Positions 1 to 7,636 of a stretch of 43,437 bases of DNA are shown here, one piece after another. The stretch comes from Pseudonocardia kujensis. GTDB taxonomy: Bacteria; Actinomycetota; Actinomycetes; Mycobacteriales; Pseudonocardiaceae. The notes under the pieces are model-generated. The model saw only the letters and a list, made by a program, of their open reading frames with translations, ran no database searches and had not been told where the DNA came from. How positions within the stretch are numbered: position 1 is the stretch's first letter; each line of letters opens with the position of its first letter. Made by a program: the position numbers and the translations under genes. The stretch is taken from NCBI RefSeq assembly GCF_021283305.1, contig NZ_JAJSOK010000065.1, forward strand, positions 1 to 43,437. The letters run 5' to 3'.

Positions 1-582
1 CACCCCACCCTGTTCGCCAAGTTCCCCGAGGCCCTGATCGGGCCGGCCGACCCGATTCGTCTGGACGACGCGGCGGGCGCGGTCGACTGGGAGGCCGAGC
101 TGGCCGTCGTGGTCGGCGCCCCCGTGCGGCGGGCGACCGAGGCCGAGGCCGAGGCCGCGATCGCGGGCTTCGCGGTGCTCAACGACGTCACCATGCGCGA
201 CTGGCAGTACCGCACCACACAGTGGTTGCAGGGCAAGACCTTCGAGGCGACCACCCCGTTCGGGCCCGAGCTCGTCACCCCCGACGAGCTGCCGGGCGGG
301 ACCCGGCCCGCGCTGGACATCCGGTGCACGGTCGACGACGACACCGTCCAGTCCGCGAACACGGGCGACCTGGTCTTCGACCCCGTCGCGCTCGTGGCCT
401 ACCTCTCCACGATCATCACGCTGAACCCCGGCGACGTGGTCGCCACCGGCACCCCCGGCGGTGTCGGGCACGCCCGCAAGCCACCCCGCTACCTGCGGGA
501 CGGCGCCCTCCTCGGCACGGAGATCCAGCTGCTCGGCTCCCAGCGCAACGCGGTCCGCGCCGGCGCGGCGATCCCGACGTGA
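1..582 (+). CDS. fumarylacetoacetate hydrolase family protein (5' truncated by window edge)
   Basis: This is the C-terminal part of an FAH-fold hydrolase, open in frame 1 from the first base to the TGA at 580-582. Family hallmarks are visible: DWEAELAVVVG near the beginning (the acidic E-x-E metal ligands), LNDVTMRDWQ, QGKTFEATTPFGPELVT, and the closing GDVVATGTPGGVG loop. The family cleaves acylpyruvates and beta-diketo acids with Mg or Mn. The next gene overlaps it by 4 bp (GTGA) and is a mycothiol-dependent maleylpyruvate isomerase homologue. The likely role is therefore fumarylpyruvate hydrolase, giving fumarate and pyruvate in gentisate catabolism. The family call is seen in the sequence; the substrate is inferred from the neighbour. 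Confidence 0.93.
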   Translation, partial: HPTLFAKFPEALIGPADPIRLDDAAGAVDWEAELAVVVGAPVRRATEAEAEAAIAGFAVLNDVTMRDWQYRTTQWLQGKTFEATTPFGPELVTPDELPGGTRPALDIRCTVDDDTVQSANTGDLVFDPVALVAYLSTIITLNPGDVVATGTPGGVGHARKPPRYLRDGALLGTEIQLLGSQRNAVRAGAAIPT

Positions 583-1253
583 CCCCGCCCGCCGAGACCC
601 GCGGCTGGGCGGACGCCGGATTCCGGCTGCTGCTCGACGGCGTCGACGGGCTCAGCGACGCCGAGCTCGACGCCCCCTGCGGCCTCACCGGCTGGAACCG
701 CCGGCACCTGCTGGCGCACGTGGCCTCGAACGCGGAGGCCATCGGGCGCCTGCTGGACTGGGCCCGCACCGGCGTCGAATCCCGCATGTACGCCTCGCCC
801 GACCAACGCGCGGCCGACATCACCGCCGGTGCCACGCGCCCGGACCTGCGCCAGTGGCTGCGTGACTCGGCCACCACCCTGGCCCGGGCCATGGACGACC
901 TCCCCGAGGAGGCCTGGGGGCACGAGGTGGTCACCGCGCAGGGACGGGTCGTCCAGGCAACCGAGACCACCTGGATGCGCGCCCGCGAGACCTGCATCCA
1001 CGCCGTCGACCTCGGGACGGGGACCACGTTCGACGACCTCTCCGAGGGCTTCCTGACCGCACTCGTCGCCGACGTCGCCGCCTGGCGGGCGGACCGGCCG
1101 GGCCCGGCGTTCACCCTCACGACTCCCCGGACCCGCCACGAGTTCGGCGACGACCCACCGCCGACCCGGCTCGACCTGCCCCTGGCCACCGCGGCGGCCT
1201 GGCTCACCGGGCGCCATGGTGCAGATCTGCCGGCACTGCCAGGGTGGCTGTAG
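579..1253 (+). CDS. maleylpyruvate isomerase family mycothiol-dependent enzyme
   Basis: This 224-residue protein starts at GTG 579, overlapping the upstream stop in a GTGA, so the two genes are translationally coupled. An ATG further upstream in this frame lies inside the FAH gene and is not credible. The N-terminal DinB-like helical domain carries LTGWNRRHLLAHVASNAEAI, where His is a probable metal ligand. A second site, RETCIHAVDLG, has the E-x3-H spacing of the Zn-binding Glu/His pair known for the Corynebacterium enzyme. That family isomerises maleylpyruvate to fumarylpyruvate using mycothiol, which limits it largely to actinobacteria. Together with the preceding hydrolase this gives the last two steps of the gentisate pathway. 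Other MDMPI-domain proteins have unknown substrates, so function is likely but unproven. Confidence 0.88.
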   Translation: MTPPAETRGWADAGFRLLLDGVDGLSDAELDAPCGLTGWNRRHLLAHVASNAEAIGRLLDWARTGVESRMYASPDQRAADITAGATRPDLRQWLRDSATTLARAMDDLPEEAWGHEVVTAQGRVVQATETTWMRARETCIHAVDLGTGTTFDDLSEGFLTALVADVAAWRADRPGPAFTLTTPRTRHEFGDDPPPTRLDLPLATAAAWLTGRHGADLPALPGWL

Positions 1254-1743
1254 CGCGCCCTGGCGTGCTCGCGGACCGACGTCGCGTCCTCGTGAGGGCG
1301 AGGGAGCGCCGTCCTTCGGCCCATTCGTCGTGCTGTTCGGCCAGGACGTCGCTTCAGCAGGGTTTCGGAACATCTGGCCTGGCTGCAGACCGACTGCAGC
1401 TCGGGCGCTCTCGCCATCCGTCCACCACGCGGGCAGATCAGCAGCCTTGTCTTTGATCAGTGGTCACTCGTTGCGCGGTGGAGACCGGCCCGACGAGCCT
1501 TCCACAGGTGCGTCGATGATCAGGTCGACCGGACGACCGCCACCCGCAGCGCCATGCCGCCTTCTCGTCGAGCCCGTCAGGGCCGCGCGCAGATGCCGAG
1601 CACGCTCATGCCCCTGCAGACCAGGTCATTTCGGCGACCCGCGTTCCACCAGGCTGGTCGGCAGGTCCTGCCACTGCGTCGATCACGAGGTGGCCGTCGC
1701 AGCGCTACGGCCTCGACCGGGAGGCAACGCCGCAGGTCATCAC
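1254..1743. other. intergenic stretch without a recognised gene
   Basis: About 490 bases between the isomerase stop and the promoter of the MerR gene. A long open frame crosses it on the plus strand and runs into the MerR gene, but its residues are low-complexity and match no family I know, and start signals are absent. I see no tRNA, repeat or clear terminator. It may be decayed sequence, as elsewhere in the first 8.7 kb. Confidence 0.5.
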
Positions 1744-1770
1744 GGAAAAGTTCGTTGGTCAGTGTATGCT
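1744..1770 (+). promoter_or_regulatory. putative SigH/SigR-type stress promoter of the MerR-family gene
   Basis: GGAAA at 1744-1748 and GCT at 1768-1770 are 19 bases apart, close to the GGAAT-N18-GTT pattern known for actinobacterial SigR/SigH-type ECF promoters. The 30-base segment 1741-1770 matches 5710-5739, upstream of the second hsp20 gene, at 21 of 30 ungapped positions (hand count), including the shared AGTGTATGNT. Conservation in front of two stress genes is the main support; the sigma factor is inferred. Confidence 0.5.
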
Positions 1771-1771
1771 T

Positions 1772-1789
1772 TCTTCAGGCGTCTGAAGA
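1772..1789. promoter_or_regulatory. inverted repeat TCTTCAG-N4-CTGAAGA, candidate operator
   Basis: A perfect 7-bp inverted repeat with a 4-base spacer starts two bases after the promoter-like block and ends 47 bases before the MerR-family start codon. Its position over the presumed transcription start suits autoregulation by the MerR protein. It is not the HAIR element (CTTGAGT-N7-ACTCAAG) known for HspR. Confidence 0.45.
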
Positions 1790-1836
1790 GGTTTACGGGT
1801 CCTCCTGATGGGGGTGGGCGTGTACGGGAGGTGGAG

Positions 1837-2397
1837 ATGGCGGGACTTGAACGTCTCGATGACGAGGACTTTCCGTCGGTGTCGATGGGACAGGCAGCCG
1901 AGCTACTGGGGGTCCAGCCCGCCTTTCTGCGCAGCCTCGACACGGCCGGGGTCCTCCAGCCGCACCGCACCGGTGGCGGCCATCGCCGCTACTCCCGTCG
2001 CCAGCTTGCTCAGGCGCAGCGGATCCGGGAGCTGCTTGACGCCGGGCACAGCATCAGCTCGGCGCGGACGATCGTCGAGCTGGAGAAGCAGGTCGCCACG
2101 AGTGACGCGGCTCGCCGCCGCGCCGATGACGCGCGGGATCAGGCTCGCCGCGACCGGGACCACGCCATCGTCGAGCGCGACCACGCTGCTGCCGAGCGCG
2201 ATCGCGCGACCGAAGTCCAGCGCCAGGTCGTGCGTGAACGTGACACGGCCCGCTCCGACCTGCGTGAGCGGACGGATCAGCTACAGCGCACTCAGCACGA
2301 GCTCGACCAGGCTCGCGACGAGATCAACGCCCTGCAGCATGAGCTCGGTCACCTCGGGGCTGCCGACGGTGGCCGAGCGCTCACCGTGGACCGATGA
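1837..2397 (+). CDS. MerR-family (HspR-like) transcriptional regulator with long coiled coil
   Basis: This is a 186-residue protein. ATG 1837 was chosen because GGGAGG sits about 5 bases upstream (1826-1832); the frame is open far upstream but without coding character. Residues 14-80 form a winged-helix MerR domain: VSMGQAAELLGVQPAFLRSL, then LQPHRTGGGHRRYSR, then a dimerisation helix. It resembles the HspR branch. From about residue 85 to 175 the protein is an almost uninterrupted, very charged coiled coil rich in ERD and RDHA-type repeats, with no ligand cysteines of metal-sensing MerR proteins. Nearby hsp20 genes and the shared promoter-like element suggest a stress or heat-shock regulator. 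The regulated genes are inferred. Confidence 0.82.
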   Translation: MAGLERLDDEDFPSVSMGQAAELLGVQPAFLRSLDTAGVLQPHRTGGGHRRYSRRQLAQAQRIRELLDAGHSISSARTIVELEKQVATSDAARRRADDARDQARRDRDHAIVERDHAAAERDRATEVQRQVVRERDTARSDLRERTDQLQRTQHELDQARDEINALQHELGHLGAADGGRALTVDR

Positions 2398-2714
2398 CCT
2401 CCTGTGATGTTGTCGTCGCGGTCGACGGGTGTCCACCCGGGAGAACGCGCATGAGCGCGCTGGGACGCACCCCTGACGGCCGACAGCCCGTCGCCGGCCT
2501 GATTCGCGCCGGCTTCCCGTTCTGCATCCGTTGACGGCAGCGGCGATCGAGGAGGTTGCCCTGACGTCCGCGGGCACCGGCGGCCGTACCGCGTAGTGGT
2601 GTGTGTAACCCGATGCCCGCCCGTCGACCATGACGCTGCTGCACATCAGCCGCTTGCGGATCTACGTCTGTCTTGACGAGCACTTGACGACGGTTCGCAC
2701 TCAGGCTGCGCATT
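2398..2714. other. intergenic stretch without a recognised gene
   Basis: About 320 bases follow the MerR gene. Open frames here lack ribosome binding sites and family resemblance. No strong terminator hairpin was found. Part of this stretch could be untranslated leader or an unrecognised N-terminal extension of the next gene. Confidence 0.4.
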
Positions 2715-3866
2715 GTGCCCAGACCGGACCAACCGCACAGCGAGACAGGAATGCACGACCGACGGCTCACAGTGGGTCAACGACCCGCGACGTCCTCCAC
2801 GGCAGCGCAGTGCGCCCGCCGTGGTCAGATCCGGCATCACCCGAGCCACAGCGCCACAGGCCGCTGCGGGTCTCCCAGCGCTACAGCGCGCTACGCGTCC
2901 GACATCACGCGACAGAACCGGAGAACGCCCTGCCTCCGGGGAAGCGCCGACCAGCACGGCCAGCAGTCGGTGCCATCCTCGGCGGGGCGAGCGCAGGAAG
3001 CACCGCGGGTGCCGCCGCTCTCGCATCCCCGGGCAGGAACGCAGCTCGCCCCGCCGCAGCAACACCCGGCGAACCGCCAGGGGGTAGCGCCGCCACCAGG
3101 CCGGCCCTCCCGCAGGCCCGTCGTGGCCGAGTTGAGCCCGGGCAAGCTGCTGGCCGGCGCGGGCGCTGCGGCGACCAGTGCCGTGATCGGTTCGACGTTC
3201 GGGGCCGAGGGCACCGTGATGGGAGCCGCAGTGGGCTCAGCGATCAGTACGGTCGCGGCCGCGCTGTACCAGCGGTGGCTCGAGCAGGCCGGAAAGACGG
3301 TACGGACCCGACTGACCACTATCCGCGGACACAGGCCCGGCTACCACGACAAATACTGGGACAGCGGCCGTACCGGTCACACCGGCCGTCGCGCCGGACT
3401 CCGAACCGCGCTCGTGGCCGCCGTGGGCGGGTTCGTACTCGCCATGCTGGCGGTCACCGGTGTGGAGCTGGTGCACGGTGGATCGCTGAGCGGCGGCAAC
3501 TCCGGCACTTCGATCGGGACCGTGGCAGGTGGCGGCGCGCCCGCTACTCCCGACCGGCCGGGCACGGGTTCCGACCGTGGATCCGCGCGTTCACCGGCCA
3601 GGACGGCCCCGTCAGCAGCGCTCACTCCGACGGTTCGAGAGACCGCCCCCGGCGTCGACCGCACCACCGTCACCCTTTCCCGCCCTGGTGACGATGGCGG
3701 TGGTTCCGGGGTAGCCGACGACCCGACGGGAGCTGGGGCGACGACGACGCCGGGTCTCGACCAGACACCGTCGGTAGCGCCGCCCCTCACCCCGACGCCT
3801 CCGGCGGCTGACCTGCACAGCCTGACCCCTGCGACGAAGCAGGCAGAGCCCGGGGCGAATCGCTAG
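2715..3866 (+). CDS. hypothetical single-pass membrane protein, start uncertain
   Basis: The credible core begins around residue 137, with VVAELSPGKLLAGAGAAATS. It is followed by a Gly/Ala-rich hydrophobic stretch containing VMGAAVGSAISTVAAALYQR, then a basic linker, then one clear membrane segment (TALVAAVGGFVLAMLAVTGV). A long Thr/Pro/Gly-rich tail runs to the end. I recognise this layout from uncharacterised actinobacterial proteins (glycine-zipper-like segment, TM helix, disordered tail) but know no function. The first ~135 residues are low-complexity with weak codon bias and no ribosome binding site, so translation may start later, for example at GTG 3123. It lies between the MerR regulator and hsp20 genes. 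Confidence 0.55.
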   Translation: MPRPDQPHSETGMHDRRLTVGQRPATSSTAAQCARRGQIRHHPSHSATGRCGSPSATARYASDITRQNRRTPCLRGSADQHGQQSVPSSAGRAQEAPRVPPLSHPRAGTQLAPPQQHPANRQGVAPPPGRPSRRPVVAELSPGKLLAGAGAAATSAVIGSTFGAEGTVMGAAVGSAISTVAAALYQRWLEQAGKTVRTRLTTIRGHRPGYHDKYWDSGRTGHTGRRAGLRTALVAAVGGFVLAMLAVTGVELVHGGSLSGGNSGTSIGTVAGGGAPATPDRPGTGSDRGSARSPARTAPSAALTPTVRETAPGVDRTTVTLSRPGDDGGGSGVADDPTGAGATTTPGLDQTPSVAPPLTPTPPAADLHSLTPATKQAEPGANR

Positions 3867-3889
3867 CTCAGGCGCTGCTGTCGATGATT

Positions 3890-4010
3890 CCGTGTCCTCG
3901 GCGAGACCGGTCTCGACCGCAGCGGCGAGCTGCCGGCCGGTGTGGTCGTCGACCTCACCGGCGAGGTGCAGGACCACAGCGGCTGGCCGACGTTGCACGG
4001 TGATGGCGAG
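3890..4010 (-). pseudogene. remnant of a STAS-domain (anti-sigma antagonist-like) gene
   Basis: On the minus strand, one frame reads PLAITVQRRPAAVVLHLAGE followed by VDDHTGRQLAAAVETGLAED. This resembles the first beta strands and helix of a STAS domain (VV.HL.GEVD....L). Third-position GC is high through this stretch and then collapses, and no domain-length frame exists on either side. I read it as a truncated fragment. It is short, so a chance resemblance cannot be excluded. Confidence 0.35.
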
Positions 4011-4160
4011 CGGCGAACCGGGTACAGGTGGCTGGCGGTTGTTCGGCCAGCAGCGCGGCCAGACCGGGTCAGCTCGCCGGTCAGTCGAGTCAGCTGCCAG
4101 CCGGTGCGCGCAGAATCGTCATGTTCCTGCTGCTCGACGGGTCTGACATGTCCGGCCGCG

Positions 4161-4196
4161 GCTTGACCCGGGCGGTCGGGACCGCCCGGGTCAAGC
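4161..4196 (-). terminator. strong hairpin 3' of hsp20 copy 1
   Basis: A perfect 16-bp stem (GCTTGACCCGGGCGGT and its complement) with a 4-base loop begins 25 bases past the hsp20 stop codon on the minus strand. There is no T-run, as is common for actinobacterial terminators. Its place suits termination of hsp20 copy 1. Confidence 0.75.
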
Positions 4197-4221
4197 AGGC
4201 GGCGGGCGCGATCGGACTTTC

Positions 4222-4653
4222 TCAAGGGTTGATCTGCTTGGCCGCGCTCCCGCCGCCGATGGAGATCTTGCGGGGTTTGGCCTGCTCGACGATCGGCACC
4301 CGTAGCGTCAGCACGCCGGCGTCGTAGTGTGCGGTGATGTTGTCCGGGTCGAGTGTCTCGCCCAGGAACAGCTGGCGGGAGAACACCCCGCGGGGCCGTT
4401 CGGACACCTGCACCTCGGCGCCCTCGTCGTAGTTCGGGGTGCGTTCGGCCTTGACCGTGAGCACGTTGCGCTCCACGTCCAGGTCGATCGAGTCCGGGGC
4501 CACACCCGGCAGGTCGAACTGCACCACGTACTCGTCGCCGGAGCGGTAGGCGTCCATCGGCATCATCGTCGGCCGGGTCGCGGTGCCGTTGGCCCCGAAC
4601 AACTGCTGGGTCAGTCTGTCGAGATCCCGGAACGGGTCGGTCCTCATCAGCAT
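4222..4653 (-). CDS. Hsp20/alpha-crystallin family small heat shock protein (copy 1)
   Basis: This is a 143-residue small heat shock protein. ATG at 4653 has AAGGAGG 8 bases upstream; the longer open frame upstream is not coding-like. The order is a short N-terminal arm (MLMRTDPFRDLDRLTQQLFG), then the alpha-crystallin domain from about residue 37 (YVVQFDLPGVAPDSIDLDVE, NVLTVKAER). GVLTLRVPI then forms the last core strand, and a C-terminal tail follows. Such proteins form oligomers that hold unfolding proteins. It is clearly paralogous to copy 2 at 5815 on the opposite strand. The promoter-like block shared by MerR and copy 2 was not found upstream here. Confidence 0.95.
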   Translation of the reverse strand: MLMRTDPFRDLDRLTQQLFGANGTATRPTMMPMDAYRSGDEYVVQFDLPGVAPDSIDLDVERNVLTVKAERTPNYDEGAEVQVSERPRGVFSRQLFLGETLDPDNITAHYDAGVLTLRVPIVEQAKPRKISIGGGSAAKQINP

Positions 4654-4815
4654 CACACGCGCCTCCTTCTGCGTGGTTCCCATCAGCTGCCTCCGGCGGA
4701 CCGTTGGCCGGAGGCGGCTCGGTCGTGTCCGAGTCGTGTCCGGGGGGTTCGAACACCAGCTCGGGGTTCTTCCCAACCCTTCCTGACACGCCGCGAGCGA
4801 TCCTGACCATTTCGC

Positions 4816-4856
4816 GGTTCCGGCCCCGCCGCACCTGCGGCGGCGGGGCCGGAACC
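4816..4856. repeat. perfect 17-bp inverted repeat (hairpin), orphan
   Basis: Arms 4816-4832 and 4840-4856 are exact reverse complements of 17 bases around a 7-base loop, all GC-rich. No gene ends just before it on either strand: hsp20 copy 1 starts 163 bases away on the minus strand and nothing recognised is to its right. It may be a terminator left by a lost gene, part of the hsp20 leader, or a small-RNA terminator. Confidence 0.7.
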
Positions 4857-5342
4857 GGCATTCGCCGAGCAGTGTCAGGTCGAGGCTCGATGCGTTCCCG
4901 ATGCGCTGCAGAGCTTGGCTCTCGGGATCGAGCTCCTTCTGCTTCGGAGGAACGTTCTCACGGCGGGGCTACCGGCGATGCGTCACGAGACGCAGGGCCC
5001 CGACCCCTGTCCGACCTGCAGTGGCAGGAGTCCGTGGGCGCGAATGAGACGTGGATGTCCCGCGCCGAGAACGCCCTCCGGACGGTACGGGGTTTCCGAC
5101 GGATCTACGTCGTATCACCTGCCTTCCGTGCTGCCGGCTCTCCTGGTCACCAGAACAGGGCTGGGCATCGGAGGGGAACGCTGCCGACTGCCACCCCGCA
5201 GCGCCGGAAGGACCTGCGCCGACCGGGAGCCACCGGCGTCCGAGACACGAGCTCGGCCCTGGCCGCGACGCGGCCGGGAGGGCCCGGAGCCAGCTCGGGG
5301 CTGGCGGGAACGCCGAGAGAGTGAGCCCACAGAGAGGCCCGA
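4857..5342. other. intergenic stretch without a recognised gene
   Basis: About 490 bases between the orphan hairpin and a truncated minus-strand reading frame. Open frames exist on both strands but have poor third-position bias and no family resemblance. It is probably decayed or non-coding DNA. Confidence 0.4.
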
Positions 5343-5459
5343 GGAACTCCCGAAGTTCGCGGCGATGATCGCGTCGAACTCGGCGCGCACCCAGGCCTGG
5401 TTCGCGCAGACCAGCTCGACGAACTCGCTGGTCACCAACGCGTGGCTCGTGTTCCGCAT
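5343..5459 (-). pseudogene. truncated small hypothetical gene (AEFDAIIAAN-type)
   Basis: From ATG 5459 the minus strand encodes about 39 residues with near-perfect GC third positions, beginning MRNTSHALVTSEFVELVCAN and ending with RAEFDAIIAANFG. I recognise this N-terminus from small uncharacterised actinobacterial proteins. A GGGGAG lies about 11 bases before the ATG. After the Phe-Gly the frame stays open to a TGA ending at 5115, but codon bias disappears, so the 3' part looks replaced or decayed. If intact, the product would be about 114 residues (5115-5459). Confidence 0.4.
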
Positions 5460-5712
5460 CGTCGATTCACTCCCCGGCAATGTCAACTTCGACACCAGGT
5501 CATGTACCGCTTCTCGCGTATTACCTCTACCACCGACTAGAGATTCTGTCAAGTGTCTCCTGAAGTTCCTAGACCTGCCAGGACGTCACTGTCCGTCCCG
5601 CGGCATCGTGCAGGCCGCCGATCCGATCACCCCTTGTTGATCACTGCTCTGACCACAGCTCCACCTACTGTGCGCCACACCGCAGCACGCAGAAACTGTG
5701 ATCGATAGTTGC

Positions 5713-5739
5713 GGAATATTGCAGTGGTGAGTGTATGTT
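5713..5739 (+). promoter_or_regulatory. putative SigH/SigR-type promoter of hsp20 copy 2
   Basis: GGAAT at 5713-5717 and GTT at 5737-5739 lie 19 bases apart, close to the known GGAAT-N18-GTT ECF promoter pattern. The segment is the partner of 1741-1770 (21 of 30 ungapped matches), with AGTGTATGTT at 5730-5739. The start codon of hsp20 copy 2 is 75 bases downstream. Confidence 0.55.
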
Positions 5740-5745
5740 GTGAGC

Positions 5746-5760
5746 ATCGTCAGTGACGAT
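5746..5760. promoter_or_regulatory. perfect palindrome ATCGTCA-G-TGACGAT, candidate operator
   Basis: A 7-1-7 perfect palindrome begins six bases after the promoter-like block of hsp20 copy 2, where a repressor would block early transcription. Its sequence differs from the inverted repeat that follows the equivalent promoter at 1772-1789. Confidence 0.45.
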
Positions 5761-5814
5761 CAGGTCTGGTGGGTATCGCACCGGCCTGGGGTCGAGGGAA
5801 GGAGTGCACCTGCG

Positions 5815-6249
5815 ATGCTGATGCGTGTCGATCCGTTCGGTGAGCTGGACCGGTTGGCCCGTCAGGCCTTCGGCGCCGCCTCCGGGACGTGGTCGCGTCC
5901 GGCGCCGCTCCCGATGGACGCCTACCGGCACCGCGACACCTATGTCGTCGAGTTCGATCTGCCCGGTGTGGCTGCGGAGGCCGTCGAGCTGACCGTGGAA
6001 CGCAACGTGCTCACCGTCAAGGCCGAGCGCCGGCCCACCACCGCCGACGAGGTGCAGATGCAGATCAGCGAGCGGCCGCTGGGCGTGTTCTCCCGGCAGG
6101 TGTTCCTCGGCGAGGGCCTCGACACCGACCACATCCAGGCCGACTACCACGACGGCGTGCTGACGCTGCGGATCCCGGTGGCCGAGAAGGCCAAGCCCCG
6201 CAGCATCGCCATCTCCACCGGCTCCGACCAACAGGCCGTCGAGGCCTGA
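5815..6249 (+). CDS. Hsp20/alpha-crystallin family small heat shock protein (copy 2)
   Basis: This is a 144-residue small heat shock protein. ATG 5815 has AAGGAG 10 bases upstream, and it aligns with the start of copy 1 (both begin MLMR-x-DPF). The alpha-crystallin domain starts around residue 35 (YVVEFDLPGVAAEAVELTVE, NVLTVKAERRP). QISERPLGVFSRQVFLGE and GVLTLRIPVAEKAKPR are shared almost exactly with copy 1, so the two are paralogues. Its promoter region resembles that of the MerR regulator at 1837 and it is likely stress-induced. A strong hairpin lies 130 bases downstream. Confidence 0.95.
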   Translation: MLMRVDPFGELDRLARQAFGAASGTWSRPAPLPMDAYRHRDTYVVEFDLPGVAAEAVELTVERNVLTVKAERRPTTADEVQMQISERPLGVFSRQVFLGEGLDTDHIQADYHDGVLTLRIPVAEKAKPRSIAISTGSDQQAVEA

Positions 6250-6379
6250 TCTCCTCCCCCGGGAGCTCTGCGGTGACCGCGGCTCTGCCGTCGGCGGGAA
6301 AGCGCGGTTGCCGGGAGAACGCGGTCCGAGGGACCGGCTGGGGCGCGTGGCCGCTCGGTGTTGTTGGTGGTGGACCTAC

Positions 6380-6419
6380 ACGGGTGCGGGGACAGGTCGC
6401 GACGGGTCCCCGCACCCGT
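6380..6419 (+). terminator. hairpin downstream of hsp20 copy 2
   Basis: A 14-bp perfect stem (ACGGGTGCGGGGAC and its complement) with a 12-base loop. It lies between hsp20 copy 2 and the converging AraC gene and could terminate either. There is no T-tract. The rest of 6250-6555 shows no gene. Confidence 0.65.
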
Positions 6420-6555
6420 AGCACTCTTCAGCGCCTGCGGCCGGCCGCTGGGCCGCGGCGGTCGGTGGCCGGCTTCAGCTGACCGACGCGACGGCGAGGG
6501 GCAGACGTTCCGTGCCCGGCCAGGGCGCGGGTGGCAGCGGGAACGACGGACGCCG

Positions 6556-7560
6556 TCAGCTCCCTGACGGCGTCCGGTCCCGCCCGGGGAGGACGCCTGG
6601 AGCGGTACGCCGGAACTGGCTGGGGTTCAGGCCGCGGATGCGTTTGAACGCGGCGCTGAACCCGAAGGCGTCGGAGTAGCCGACCTCGCGGGCAATCTCG
6701 GCGATCGTCGCCGCCTCACGCTCGGCCAACATGTCCGCCGCCAGGGTCATGCGCCAACGGGTGAGGTAGGTCAGGGGCGGCTCTCCGACCAGGTCGGAGA
6801 ACCGTTTCGCCAGTGTGGCACGCGAGACCCCCGTACGCTCCGCGAGCGAGGAGACCGTCCACGGCGCCGCCGGTTCGGCGTGCAGCAGCCGCAGGGCGTG
6901 GCCGACCACCGGGTCCCGGTGCGCGGCGTACCAGGCCGGCGGGTCGCCGTCGGGCCGGTCGAACCACTCCCGCAGCGCGCAGACGAGCATCCAGTCCAGC
7001 AGGCGGTCGAGGACGACCTGTTGACCCGGCGCATCGACGGCGACCTCGGCCGCCAGGAGGTCCCGCACGGCGTCGGCCGTACCGCCGGGAGCGACCCGCA
7101 GCACGTCGGGCAGGGCCTCGAGGAGCCGCCGGCCGATCTCGCCCCGCAACGGGTAGGCCCCGACGACCAGGGTCGTCGCGTCGGACGGGACGTCGGGGCC
7201 GCTGTCGTGCCAACCGAGCCGGTGCCGCGTTCCCCCCTGTTCGGGTGTCGCGCAGAACTCGCCGCACCTGATCGGCTCGGCCTCGGTCCCGACCTCGTCG
7301 ACGAAGGCGAACTGCGCGGGGCCCCGCACGATCAGCGTCTCGCCGGGCGCGAGGTGCTCGGGTGGGTGGCGCGCAGGCGCAGCTCCGTCGTGCTCTACCT
7401 CCGGGATGATCCACCCCGCTCCCTCGAGCACGGTGCACAGCGTGAGCGGGGCGCCGTCGACGAAGAGCAACGACCAGGGCGCGGTCAGCGTCGAGTTGCC
7501 GAACAGCGACCCCTGAGCGCGTACCCCACGGAAGAGGTCACCGAAAGCGTCCACCTCCAC
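6556..7560 (-). CDS. AraC-family transcriptional regulator with cupin-type sensor domain
   Basis: This protein has about 334 residues if translation starts at GTG 7560; GTG 7554 and ATG 7639 are alternatives, and no clear ribosome binding site decides. The N-terminal two thirds are the cupin-like domain of this AraC subfamily (VDAFGDLFRGVRAQG, TAPWSLLFVDGAPLTLCTVL, GETLIVRGPAQFAFVDE). The C-terminal part holds two helix-turn-helix motifs: PWTVSSLAERTGVSRATLAK and IAEIAREVGYSDAFGFSAAF. Such regulators commonly sit beside, and control, a divergent NAD(P)-dependent oxidoreductase. Here that neighbour (7637) is a degraded NmrA-type gene, so the regulator may have lost its target. Confidence 0.9.
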   Translation of the reverse strand: MEVDAFGDLFRGVRAQGSLFGNSTLTAPWSLLFVDGAPLTLCTVLEGAGWIIPEVEHDGAAPARHPPEHLAPGETLIVRGPAQFAFVDEVGTEAEPIRCGEFCATPEQGGTRHRLGWHDSGPDVPSDATTLVVGAYPLRGEIGRRLLEALPDVLRVAPGGTADAVRDLLAAEVAVDAPGQQVVLDRLLDWMLVCALREWFDRPDGDPPAWYAAHRDPVVGHALRLLHAEPAAPWTVSSLAERTGVSRATLAKRFSDLVGEPPLTYLTRWRMTLAADMLAEREAATIAEIAREVGYSDAFGFSAAFKRIRGLNPSQFRRTAPGVLPGRDRTPSGS

Positions 7561-7636
7561 CAGGCTAGACGAACGCACAGGCGATCTGGCTTCTCGGCCA
7601 TGGAATCGTCCGGGCGGCGTCGCGAGAATCAACGGC

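Noticed and set aside
1772..1789. HAIR element for HspR
   Set aside because: The inverted repeat TCTTCAG-N4-CTGAAGA differs from CTTGAGT-N7-ACTCAAG in both sequence and spacing, so it is listed only as a generic candidate operator.
1216..1836. Long N-terminal extension of the MerR-family protein
   Set aside because: The upstream frame lacks coding bias, and a good ribosome binding site precedes ATG 1837.
4654..4860. Third copy of the shared stress promoter in front of hsp20 copy 1
   Set aside because: No AGTGTATGNT block exists on the minus strand here; GGAA-type matches had wrong spacing or a poor -10 element.
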